A stretch of 21,296 nucleotides of DNA from contig JBEKUI010000044.1 of the NCBI GenBank assembly GCA_049515175.1, positions 1 through 21,296 of the forward strand, given 5' to 3'. Positions within the stretch are counted from its first letter, which is position 1; each line of letters begins with the position of its first letter. Both the position numbers and the translations under genes were made by a program. The stretch comes from JACQNR01 sp049515175. GTDB lineage: Bacteria; Acidobacteriota; Terriglobia; UBA7540. The notes under the pieces were generated by a model. That model was not told where the DNA came from. It saw only the letters and a list, made by a program, of their open reading frames with translations, and made no database searches. Positions 7,095 to 14,284 of the stretch are shown one piece after another.

Positions 7095-8288
7095 ATGATC
7101 GCAGCTCTAATCCTTGCGGCGAGCCTGCACACGAATTTTGAAGCGGGCAGCCTCGCCAAGATCGAGCCTGTTTCGCCCACGCACTTTCGCTGTTCGGTGA
7201 AGGGTGAGGTGGACCAAGACGGCCGCAACCGCCAGGCGAGCTGGTATTACTTTCGCCTCGACGATGCGACGGGAAAAGAAATCACCATCGAACTGGTTGA
7301 CCTGGCGGGCGAATACAACTACCAACCGGGCGCCTTCTCCATCACGCGGGCGACTCGACCCGTATACAGTTATGACGGGAAAACCTGGAAGCACTTTCGC
7401 GGCCGGGAGGTTCAGTGGGATGATCACGTACCCAGCCTGCGCCTGCGGTTTACGCCTGTGCAGAATCGTATCTGGATCGCCCACGTCCCTCCCTACACGA
7501 ACGCCGATCTAGCGGGCCTGCTGAAGAATTTCCGTGGCAACCCCTATTTGAAAGAAACCGTCATCGGGAGAACCGCCGGCGGCAGGGACCTCTTGCTGCT
7601 AACCATCACAAATCCCGCCGTGCCTGAAAAAAACAAGAAGGTCGTCTGGCTGATGGCCCGGCAGCACGCCTGGGAGGCGGGAACCTCCTGGGTGGGGGAG
7701 GGCGCTATCAGGTACCTACTCTCGGCGGATTCCGGCGCCGCGCGCCTCCGCGATGAGCTTATCTTCAAGATCTTTCCCATGGTGGATCCAGACGGCGTAG
7801 TGCGGGGCGGCGTGCGGTTCAACACCCGCGGCTACGACCTGAACCGCAATTGGGACACCGTCAAACCCCAGCTCATGCCCGAAATTGCCGCCCACCGCAA
7901 GGCCGTGCTGGATTGGATTGATGCGGGACAGCGAATCGATCTCTTCCTCACCCTTCACAACACCGAAAGCGAAGAGTACTTGGAAGGTCCGCTCACGGCA
8001 GGCGGCGCTCCGGTGCGAGAGTTGGCCGCGCGATTTTCGCAAATCCTGACGGAAACGACGAGCTACAATCCGACCCGGCCGCCGGGCGATTCGACCTCCG
8101 CGCCGCCAAAACCCGGCCGCATGACCGTGGACCAGGGGTTGTTCCGCGACCGCGCGATCCCCGCATTCTTGATGGAGCAGATGGTCAATTCTAATTCCAA
8201 GTTGGGACATCCGCCGGAGGTTGAAGATCGTTTGGAATTCGGAGCGGGCCTCGCCCGAGCCATGGGGGAGGCCGTAACAACCCGCTAA
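7095..8288 (+). CDS. M14-family zinc carboxypeptidase, cytosolic-carboxypeptidase-like
   Basis: 397 residues. An N-terminal beta-rich domain (about 15-140) resembles the one preceding the catalytic domain in CCP/AGBL-type M14 peptidases. Catalytic features are RQHAWEAG with zinc ligands His191 and Glu194, NPDG-like VDPDG, then DLNRNWD (Asn250, Arg251, substrate carboxylate binding), TLHNTE with third ligand His288, and FLMEQM with catalytic Glu361. All expected residues are present, so it should be active and remove C-terminal residues from peptides. The first ten residues are hydrophobic (MIAALILAAS), too short for a convincing signal peptide. GAAGGG at 7083-7088 supports the ATG. It is 109 bases after the enolase-superfamily pair and separated from it by the palindrome, so it may be a separate unit. 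Confidence 0.88.
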   Translation: MIAALILAASLHTNFEAGSLAKIEPVSPTHFRCSVKGEVDQDGRNRQASWYYFRLDDATGKEITIELVDLAGEYNYQPGAFSITRATRPVYSYDGKTWKHFRGREVQWDDHVPSLRLRFTPVQNRIWIAHVPPYTNADLAGLLKNFRGNPYLKETVIGRTAGGRDLLLLTITNPAVPEKNKKVVWLMARQHAWEAGTSWVGEGAIRYLLSADSGAARLRDELIFKIFPMVDPDGVVRGGVRFNTRGYDLNRNWDTVKPQLMPEIAAHRKAVLDWIDAGQRIDLFLTLHNTESEEYLEGPLTAGGAPVRELAARFSQILTETTSYNPTRPPGDSTSAPPKPGRMTVDQGLFRDRAIPAFLMEQMVNSNSKLGHPPEVEDRLEFGAGLARAMGEAVTTR

Positions 8289-8355
8289 AGCGTCGCCGGG
8301 TTCGTAGGCCAGTTGGCGCGCAATCGTGGATAGTGACGCGCCTCATAGTCCGGCA

Positions 8356-10052
8356 CTAAAATGCGGCGCGGGCGCGGCAAAGAATGGGATTGGGAATCAG
8401 GCGGACGGCGGGACGGCGGCCACCCTTAGGCTCGGTGACGACGAGGCCGACGGCGTTTGAGGGCGCGCTGAACCCCGGAAGGTACGACCACTCGCTGAAT
8501 CTTTTCCCGCCTTCGTTGTGCAGGATGACGCTCGGCTCGAGCCGTTCGGCGTCCAGGCTGCCGTTGGCGAAGGCGAGGTCGGGCCAGCCGTCGCCATCGA
8601 AGTCGGCCACCGCCACCTGCATCGTCCCGTAGCAACGATCGAGTCCCACCGCTTTCGTCACATCCTCAAACGTCCCGTTGCCGCGATTGTGAAAGAGCAG
8701 CGGCGTGTGGCGGGCGAAGCGAAGGTGCGGCTCGAGCAGACAGCGCACGGCGTCCTCGTAGGGCGCGTGGGCGGTGAGGAGCACATCGAGCCAGCCGTCG
8801 CGGTCGTAATCGAAGAACAACGCGCTGTAGCGATCGCCTGCCGCCTCACCCAGCCCGCTCGCCGCGGTAACATCGGAGAAACGCCCCCCGCCGAGATTGC
8901 GGTAAAGTCTCGCGCCTTTTTTCCAGTAGAGCACCAGGAGGTCGGGTTTACCGTCGCGGTCGTAATCGCCGACCGCACAGTCCACGGCGGTTCCGTCGCC
9001 GGCGAGTCCCGCGTCCTCCGTGCGGTCCGCCCAGCCGTCGCCCGTTTTGTGAAAATAGCGAAGCGAGTCGCGGCCCTCGACGGCGGGATTTATCTCGATG
9101 CGTTCGGGCTGCCCGTCGGCGTCGAAATCCACCGCGACGCTCCGCTTTCCGCCCGGGGCTGCGGCGGAGTTGCCTCCTGATGGCGTAGCGGCAAAGCCCT
9201 CACTCCGACGCGCGGCAGCTGGCAGGGGTTGCAGATGAAACTCGGCAGCGATGCCCGCCGGGTGACCATCGGAGCGAACCGAAATCCAATAAAGCAACAG
9301 AATGGATTTGAGCGCGGCGCGCTCCAGTGCGGTGAGTGGCTTGCCGGGCGCGGGAATCAGGTCTCCTTCCGAGAGCACTCCCTTGCCGGTGATCTTCTTG
9401 CCGCGTCCATAGGCGTCGAGGATTTTGCGGAGGAACGGGATCGCGTCGTGGTCCTTCCCCTGCAGGAACAACGTATAGGCCATGAGATAGCCCGCCTCGG
9501 GCGCGCCGGAAGCAACGGCGAGGCGGAAGCGTGTGAGCGCCTCCGAGAGCTTTCCCTGATTCAAGTCGAGCGTCCCCAGGCGCAGGAACGGTCCCGCCTG
9601 CTCCTTGTTCACTTCGATGTTGCGCTGGTAGGCCTGACGCGCAGCCTCAAAATCCTGCGGCGCTCCCGGAGCAAGGGTTGAGAGAGTATTCGCCAACTGC
9701 GCCCAGCCGCGCCCGCTCTCCGGATTCGCTTCCGTCAGCTTGCGCAGTGCCGCAAGCGATTCGGCGTATTCGCCCTGTTCGTAGAGGCTGGTTCCGAGAT
9801 AATAGAGCGAATCCTCGTGCCGGGGATTCAACTCCAGGCATTTGCGGTAGGCCTCGGCAGCCTCGCGAAACCTGCCCTGCGTACGCAGTGCACTCGCGGA
9901 GTTGAACACGGCCCAGAAATATTTAATTTTCTGCCGGGCGGGATCGACCGCGGCCCGCTCATCCGGCGCTTCCTCACGCGCCACCGGTAAACCGCGAGGA
10001 GCAAGAGGGCGGCCACGGCCAGACCCACAGCGATGGCAACTTTTCTCTTCAT
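8356..10052 (-). CDS. TPR plus FG-GAP/VCBS repeat membrane-anchored protein with an apparent frameshift
   Basis: The ATG at 10052 overlaps the stop of the upstream gene as ATGA and opens with MKRKVAIAVGLAVAALLLL, a signal or membrane anchor. After about 25 residues (near 9970-9990) the meaningful frame moves by -1, and the remaining coding sequence is read from the other frame. If read alone, that frame starts at GTG 9984 and gives 542 residues. Numbered from that GTG, TPR-like helices cover about 22-190 (RFREAAEAYRKCLELNP and similar), and four calcium-loop motifs of FG-GAP type lie at 286-294, 340-348, 392-400 and 461-469 (DYDRDGKPD, DYDRDGWLD, DFDGDGWPD). Such repeats form beta-propellers outside the membrane. 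No enzyme motif is seen. A lost base, in nature or in assembly, explains the break; no slippery heptamer is visible. Cluster partners are the two upstream minus-strand genes. Confidence 0.75.
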
Positions 10053-10972
10053 TCCGAAACAACCAGAATCTGATTGTCGGGGACATGCGCCTGTTCGCGC
10101 ACCACACCGCTGGGGAATACCACCTTGAGGCTCTTCGCCTCGCCGGCGCTGCCCAGGCCGAAGTGCGCCTCCAAGGCGTTCCCGGAGAGATAGGAGGGCT
10201 GGCTGCCGATTTCCTGATACTGCCGGCCCGATTCGGTCTCAATGAAGACTTTCGTTCCGAATCCGCTGCGGTTGCTCTTGGTGCAGTGCAGGCGCACCTC
10301 CAGCCAGTGGTTCTTGTTGCCGCCCTCGTTGTGCAGCAACGACGGCCGCTCGCCGTGGTTCAGGATGAGCACATCGACGGCGCCGTCGTTATCATAATCG
10401 GCGAACGCCGCGCCGCGGCCGACATGAGGCTCGCTGAAGACCGACCCGCTCACCTTCCCGACCTCGAAGAATCCGTCGTCCGGGTTCTTCTGCCAGAAAA
10501 GGAGGTTTTTCATGGGCACCAGGCGGTTGGGGTCCTTCTCTTCCTGAAACGTGCTGCCCAGAACCGCCAGCAGATCGAGCTGGCCGTCGTTGTCGTAATC
10601 GAAGAAGGACGTGCCCCACCCGATGTAGCTCAAGGTAAGTTGTCCGCCGCCAACCATGTCCGCCACATCCTGAAAGCGCAGGCGCCCCGGCGCCGCAGCC
10701 CCCTTCGTGTAGCGCAGGTTGGAAAAGAGCGCAAACTGCTGCGCGATCCAGTGGGTGATGAAAATGTCGAGGTCGCCGTCGCGGTCCCAGTCGCCGATCG
10801 CCAGGCCCATCGAGCCGCGGTATTCATCCACCCAGGCGCTGTGCGAGACATCCTTGAAAGTGCCGTTGTGCTGATTGAGGAACATCTTGCTTTCCGAAAT
10901 GACGAGAACGTATTTGATGATCAGTTTGCGCCGTCGGCTCAAAGGCTTCGGCAGAGTACGCGCTCGCCCCAT
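10049..10972 (-). CDS. ASPIC/UnbV (CRTAC1-like) FG-GAP protein, N-terminally shortened
   Basis: 307 residues. Three FG-GAP calcium loops occur at 61-69 (DWDRDGDLD), 125-133 (DYDNDGQLD) and 192-200 (DYDNDGAVD). An ASPIC/UnbV domain follows at about 222-290 (HWLEVRL, TKSNRSGFGTKV, SYLSGN, HFGLG, VVFPSGV). Family members are usually around 500-600 residues, with a signal peptide and further FG-GAP blades in front. Here the protein begins with a basic stretch (GRARTLPKPLSRRRK) and enters directly in mid-propeller at FLNQHNGTFKDVS. The ATG directly abuts the TAA of the upstream gene, and its own stop overlaps the next ATG, so the three genes are translationally linked. Without a signal peptide it would not be exported in this form. 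Function of the family is poorly known; extracellular binding is likely. Confidence 0.82.
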   Translation of the reverse strand: MGRARTLPKPLSRRRKLIIKYVLVISESKMFLNQHNGTFKDVSHSAWVDEYRGSMGLAIGDWDRDGDLDIFITHWIAQQFALFSNLRYTKGAAAPGRLRFQDVADMVGGGQLTLSYIGWGTSFFDYDNDGQLDLLAVLGSTFQEEKDPNRLVPMKNLLFWQKNPDDGFFEVGKVSGSVFSEPHVGRGAAFADYDNDGAVDVLILNHGERPSLLHNEGGNKNHWLEVRLHCTKSNRSGFGTKVFIETESGRQYQEIGSQPSYLSGNALEAHFGLGSAGEAKSLKVVFPSGVVREQAHVPDNQILVVSE

Positions 10973-11545
10973 TTACATCCCCGCCGTTCTCGCGCCCGCG
11001 CGCGCGATGATCTGAATAATCTTCGTCTCTTGCGCCATGTCGGTGACGGGAGCGGTCAGGCCTTTGTCCTTGCCGAACAGAAAATTCAGCAGATACTGGT
11101 CCACCTTGCGATAGCGCAACCGCGTGTTGATGGTCAGACTATGCACGGCGTCCCACGCATAACTGATCTTCACGCCCAGCGCCGATTGATAGGTGAGCAC
11201 CAAGCCCGAGACAGCGCAGAGAATCACTGCCGCCGCTCCCAGATAACCCAGCAGCAGGATGTGGCTCATCGTGTTGCGCCAGTAGTGCAGGAAATGCCGG
11301 AGCAGATACCAGGCGACGGGAATCAGGAAGAGCAGGCCGAGGACAGTGTGGACAATCACCATCACCTGGTTGGGGATGCCGAAAGGCAGCAGCCAGACCG
11401 ATTGGCCGCTCAGGGTTTCAAAGGCCAGCACGCCGGCCACGAGAATCGCCAGGCGCGAACGCCACTCGCGGGCGCGCTCGGCCCAGCGATCTTCGGCGGA
11501 CCTGTTGGGGATGATTCCCGGCAATTGCGAGTTAGTGTCTCCCAT
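10973..11545 (-). CDS. b-type-cytochrome-like membrane protein, probably shortened
   Basis: 190 residues from the ATG at 11545. This start is preferred over the ATG at 11560 because GAGGAG (11553-11558, minus strand) sits 7 bases ahead of it. Three hydrophobic helices lie at about 31-51, 62-83 and 95-120. Histidines at 66, 84, 87, 95 and 135 are placed at helix ends, as in cytochrome b561-type di-haem proteins (VHTVLG, RHFLHYWR, WDAVHSLT). A fourth helix would be expected just after His135 but is missing; the last 50 residues are polar. The role suggested is membrane electron transfer, serving the secreted partners encoded downstream. Haem binding is inferred from histidine placement only, and the protein may be non-functional because of the lost helix. 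Confidence 0.6.
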   Translation of the reverse strand: MGDTNSQLPGIIPNRSAEDRWAERAREWRSRLAILVAGVLAFETLSGQSVWLLPFGIPNQVMVIVHTVLGLLFLIPVAWYLLRHFLHYWRNTMSHILLLGYLGAAAVILCAVSGLVLTYQSALGVKISYAWDAVHSLTINTRLRYRKVDQYLLNFLFGKDKGLTAPVTDMAQETKIIQIIARAGARTAGM

Positions 11546-11809
11546 CGGCCAACTCCTCACGCAGGGGCTCTGGACGAATCGTCTGATTTACTACTGGACC
11601 CGTGCAACTGTTGGTCATTTCGTCGCAACCTTGAGCCCTGCGTGTCAAACGTTAGATTCAATACTGACGATGGTCAATGATTGGTAGCAACTAAGGGCAG
11701 GATTTTGGTGTATGAGGTCAGCACGCGGCGATGACTTTTGTCACGGGGTCACAGGGACATTCGTCTCTTGACTCTCGACGCGAAGCCAACACTTGATTCT
11801 GTGCCGGAC

Positions 11810-12085
11810 TCAGATGAGGCCGCGGCGCAGGGCATGCATCACCGACTCCAGCCGGTTATGCGTCCGCAGTTTGTGGTTGGTGCGATGGATATGATTGCGT
11901 ATAGTCCGTGGCGTGATGCCCAGCTCTCGCGCCACTTCGCTGGGGCTCTTGCCTTTCGCAAGCAGCGTCAGAACGCGCCGTTCCTGCTCGCTGAGCGGCG
12001 AGACGGGATCCGGATGAACCTATTCGCCCGCCAAGCTCACCAGTTGCCGCGCCGCTTGCAGGGTTCTCGCCCGGATTGCTCCCCT
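11810..12085 (-). pseudogene. Remnant of a LuxR/NarL-type response-regulator DNA-binding domain
   Basis: Read on the minus strand, 69 codons ending at TGA 11812-11810 encode a complete LuxR-type helix-turn-helix: PLSEQERRVLTLLAKGKS, then SEVARELGITPRTIRNHIHR and NHKLRTHNRLESV. The frame is closed upstream by TAG at 12022-12020, and no ATG, GTG or TTG lies before the helix-turn-helix. The same frame beyond the TAG reads RTLQAARQLVSLAGE, which looks like the linker of such a regulator, so a single nonsense mutation seems to split it. The receiver domain is absent: the SDR gene ends at 12088, immediately upstream. This is therefore a 5'-deleted, stop-interrupted relic. If the TAG were an error, a small HTH-only protein would still lack a clear start. 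Confidence 0.75.
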
Positions 12086-12087
12086 GT

Positions 12088-12849
12088 TTATTGCGCCGTA
12101 TAGCCGCCGTCCACCATCAGCGAAGCACCGGTAATATATGATGCTTCATCCGACACAAGGAACAAAACGGCGGCGGCCACTTCGCGTGTCGTCCCGATAC
12201 GGCCCAGAAAGGTCTTGGCGCCCTCGTCGGCGTTGAACTGTTCGAGGGTGATGCCGACCTTGCTCATGTGCCGGTAGGAGGCGGAGGTCAGAATCGTCCC
12301 CGGGCAGACGGCGTTGACGCGAATCTTGTGGGGGCCCAAGTCCATCGCCATGTTGCGCGTCATCTGCACGAGCGCCGCCTTGGTGGCGCTGTAGGCGAAG
12401 AAGCCCGGCTGGGCCACGAAGCCGGAGATCGACCCCAGGATGACCACCGCGCCTCCGCCTGTCTTCTTCATCGCTTCGGCGGCGTACTTCGTGCAGAGCG
12501 CCGTGCCAATCACGTTCACGCCCAGCGAGCGCTGCAGTTCCTCGACGGTGGCGTCAAAGCCCTTGAGGACGAAGACGGCGGCATTGTTCACGAGGATATC
12601 GACCCGGCCGTAAGTTTTCATCGCCTCGTCGACGATCCTCCGGGCATCCGCCTCCTTGCTGATGTCGGCCTCGACGAAGTGCGCGACGCCGCTTTCGATC
12701 CGGATCTTGGCGGCCGTCTCTTTGCCGCCCCCCGCATCGATGTCCGCCACTACGACCTTGGCGCCTTCCGCAGCCAGCACTTCGGCGGTGGTCTGGCCGA
12801 TTCCCGAAGCCGCGCCGGTAACAATCGCAACCTTGTCCTGGAGTCGCAT
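12088..12849 (-). CDS. Short-chain dehydrogenase/reductase (SDR), sugar or hydroxy-acid dehydrogenase candidate
   Basis: 253 residues from the ATG at 12849. An in-frame GTG at 12855 overlaps the AGGGG ribosome-binding site and is less likely. Classical SDR features are the TGAASGIG cofactor motif (residues 11-18), an acidic residue ending strand 2 (VVVADID, favouring NAD+), NNAA at 88-91, catalytic Ser140, Tyr153 and Lys157 (YSATK), and the usual C-terminal GASLMVDGGYTAQ. The reaction is reversible NAD(P)-dependent alcohol oxidation in the cytoplasm. It follows a rhamnonate-dehydratase-like gene by 54 bases on the same strand. This fits a step of non-phosphorylating deoxy-sugar breakdown, either oxidation of the sugar to its lactone or of the keto-deoxy-acid after dehydration. 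Specificity cannot be read from the motif set. Confidence 0.9.
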   Translation of the reverse strand: MRLQDKVAIVTGAASGIGQTTAEVLAAEGAKVVVADIDAGGGKETAAKIRIESGVAHFVEADISKEADARRIVDEAMKTYGRVDILVNNAAVFVLKGFDATVEELQRSLGVNVIGTALCTKYAAEAMKKTGGGAVVILGSISGFVAQPGFFAYSATKAALVQMTRNMAMDLGPHKIRVNAVCPGTILTSASYRHMSKVGITLEQFNADEGAKTFLGRIGTTREVAAAVLFLVSDEASYITGASLMVDGGYTAQ

Positions 12850-12903
12850 AATCACCCCTGAATTTGAAATCCCGGCCGCGCACGCGCCGGACCTCCCGCC
12901 CCG

Positions 12904-14076
12904 CTATTCGATGACGGCAAACTTCTTCAGCGCTTCCTCGTTGATGGTCACGCCCAGCCCCGGTTTGTTTTCGTCGAGCTCGATGTAACCATCTTTGGGC
13001 AGCGGTTCACCCTCGAAAATGTACCAGAAAAGCTCGTTGCCCACCTCCACGTCCACGGGCGGGAAGAATTCCGCCATGGGCGAATTGAGGCTGGCCATCA
13101 CCACATGGAAATTGTGCATCTGCCCGGCGTGCGGGATGACGGGGACTTCGAAAGCCTCCGCCATCGCGGTGATTTTGCGCGCCTGGGTGATCCCGCCCAC
13201 GCGATTCGTGTCGAACTGAATGTAATCGACGGCCTTTGCTTCCAGCAGATCGCGGAAGCCGTACATCGTGAACTCGTGCTCGCCGCCCGAAATGGGGACG
13301 ATGTTCATCGCCTTGAGCGCCGCGTAGCCGGCAATGTTGTCGGGAATCACCGGTTCCTCCACCCAGCGCAGGTTGAAGGGGGCGAGCAGGGGAATCATGC
13401 GCCGCGCGTAATCGAGCGTCCAGCCCATGTAGGCGTCGGCCATCACATCGATTTCATCGCCCACGACCCGCCTGACCGTGCGGACGAGCTCCACATTGCG
13501 CTGCATTCCGGCGGCGCCATCGGTGGGTCCCCAGCCGAAGCGCAGTTTCATGGCGCGATAGCCCTGATCCTTGTACTTCTGCGTCTCCTTCGCCAGATCG
13601 TCGAGCGGCTGACTGTAGAGCCGGCTGGCATAGACGGGAATCTTCTGCTTGGTCTTGCCTCCCAGCAGGCGGAATACTGGCTGCTTCGTCACCTTGCCGA
13701 GCAAATCCCAAATCGCGATGTCCACGGCGCTGATCGCCACCATGCCGATGCCCTTGCGCCCGAAGGCCATCGTGCGCCGGTACATGTTCTGCCACAGGTA
13801 CTCACTGTCCCAGGGATTCTGGCCGAGGAGGATGGGAGCGAGGTACAGGTCGATAGCCTGCTTGGTGACGCGCGGCGCGAGCGCAGCGTTGCCGATGCCC
13901 ACCTCGCCGCTGTCCGTAATCACCTCCACCACCAGCCAACTGTGGAATCGGAACGTGCCCATGGCGTCCACGGGCAGGTCGAGCAGATCCACCGGATTCG
14001 TGCAGAAATGCGGCTGCGGCGGGACTGTCTTGCCTCGCCACTCCACCACGCGCGTGCGAACTTCCTTGATCTTCAT
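12904..14076 (-). CDS. L-rhamnonate dehydratase-like enolase-superfamily enzyme (minus-strand copy)
   Basis: 390 residues from ATG 14076, chosen for the GGGGAT just upstream and the normal family N-terminus (MKIKEVRTRVVEW). The longer frame to 14139 has no such support. Landmarks are Lys177-x-Arg179, GWGPTDG at 181-187 (the G-P-x-D-G loop seen in rhamnonate dehydratases), metal-ligand candidates Asp214, Glu240 and Glu266 (MADAYMG, VEEP, GGEHE), Asp289 and His316 (IPHAGQMHNFH) as the catalytic dyad. E. coli RhmD has the same order and similar loops. It would convert an aldonate such as L-rhamnonate to its 2-keto-3-deoxy acid. No signal peptide, so cytoplasmic. First gene of a minus-strand pair with an SDR, divergent from the GH106-like gene. 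Substrate identity is inferred from family and context. Confidence 0.82.
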   Translation of the reverse strand: MKIKEVRTRVVEWRGKTVPPQPHFCTNPVDLLDLPVDAMGTFRFHSWLVVEVITDSGEVGIGNAALAPRVTKQAIDLYLAPILLGQNPWDSEYLWQNMYRRTMAFGRKGIGMVAISAVDIAIWDLLGKVTKQPVFRLLGGKTKQKIPVYASRLYSQPLDDLAKETQKYKDQGYRAMKLRFGWGPTDGAAGMQRNVELVRTVRRVVGDEIDVMADAYMGWTLDYARRMIPLLAPFNLRWVEEPVIPDNIAGYAALKAMNIVPISGGEHEFTMYGFRDLLEAKAVDYIQFDTNRVGGITQARKITAMAEAFEVPVIPHAGQMHNFHVVMASLNSPMAEFFPPVDVEVGNELFWYIFEGEPLPKDGYIELDENKPGLGVTINEEALKKFAVIE

Positions 14077-14140
14077 AGAATGATCCCCACAAAGAAGCGC
14101 TGCTCCGGATGCTCGGAGTCGGTCGTGAAAGCAAGGCAAT

Positions 14141-14170
14141 AATGTACTCGCAGCGCCGCTCTTTTGCCAG
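14141..14170 (-). promoter_or_regulatory. Candidate promoter of the minus-strand dehydratase/SDR unit
   Basis: On the minus strand CTGGCA (14170-14165) and TACATT (14146-14141) are 18 bases apart, a 4/6 plus 4/6 match. It lies 65 bases ahead of the ATG at 14076 inside the divergent gap. Weak evidence. Confidence 0.28.
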
Positions 14171-14194
14171 ACACAATCAGGCCGCGCAATCCGC

Positions 14195-14224
14195 GTGGCA
14201 GCCCTTCCGGGGATGTGTTATCTT
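14195..14224 (+). promoter_or_regulatory. Candidate promoter of the GH106-like unit
   Basis: GTGGCA at 14195-14200 and TATCTT at 14219-14224, 18 bases apart, a 4/6 plus 4/6 match. The flanking TGTTATCTT resembles the TGTTATTCTT of the candidate promoter at 3269-3297. Transcription would start near 14231, at the base of the leader hairpin. Weak evidence. Confidence 0.3.
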
Positions 14225-14231
14225 CCGGCCT

Positions 14232-14253
14232 CCGGCTCGTGAGAGCCGGTTTT
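14232..14253 (+). repeat. Terminator-like hairpin in the GH106-like gene leader
   Basis: CCGGCTC (14232-14238), loop GTGA, GAGCCGG (14243-14249), then TTTT (14250-14253). It has the form of a short intrinsic terminator reading rightward, yet no rightward gene lies upstream in the divergent gap, and the GH106-like ATG is 31 bases further on. An attenuator or a 5'-end stabilising stem are both possible. Confidence 0.5.
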
Positions 14254-14284
14254 CCCAGTCACACTCCGACCTAGGGAGGGCCTG

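Noticed and set aside
5552..7228. Minus-strand open frame of about 558 codons
   Set aside because: Antisense to the second enolase-superfamily gene, with low-complexity translation.
8289..8355. Gap between the convergent peptidase and FG-GAP genes, inspected for a bidirectional terminator
   Set aside because: Only short, imperfect complementarities were found and no T-runs.
11643..11648. Perfect minus-strand TTGACA upstream of the b-type-cytochrome-like gene
   Set aside because: No acceptable -10 hexamer at 16-18 bases. A second pair (TTGACC 11677-11672 with TAACGT) is also too weak to call. The rest of 11546-11809 shows no gene.
9902..11680. Plus-strand open frame of about 592 codons
   Set aside because: Antisense to the FG-GAP/ASPIC and membrane genes, whose motifs are clear on the minus strand.
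11738..12103. Plus-strand open frame of 121 codons
   Set aside because: It is the complement of the LuxR-type helix-turn-helix relic, which is far more protein-like.
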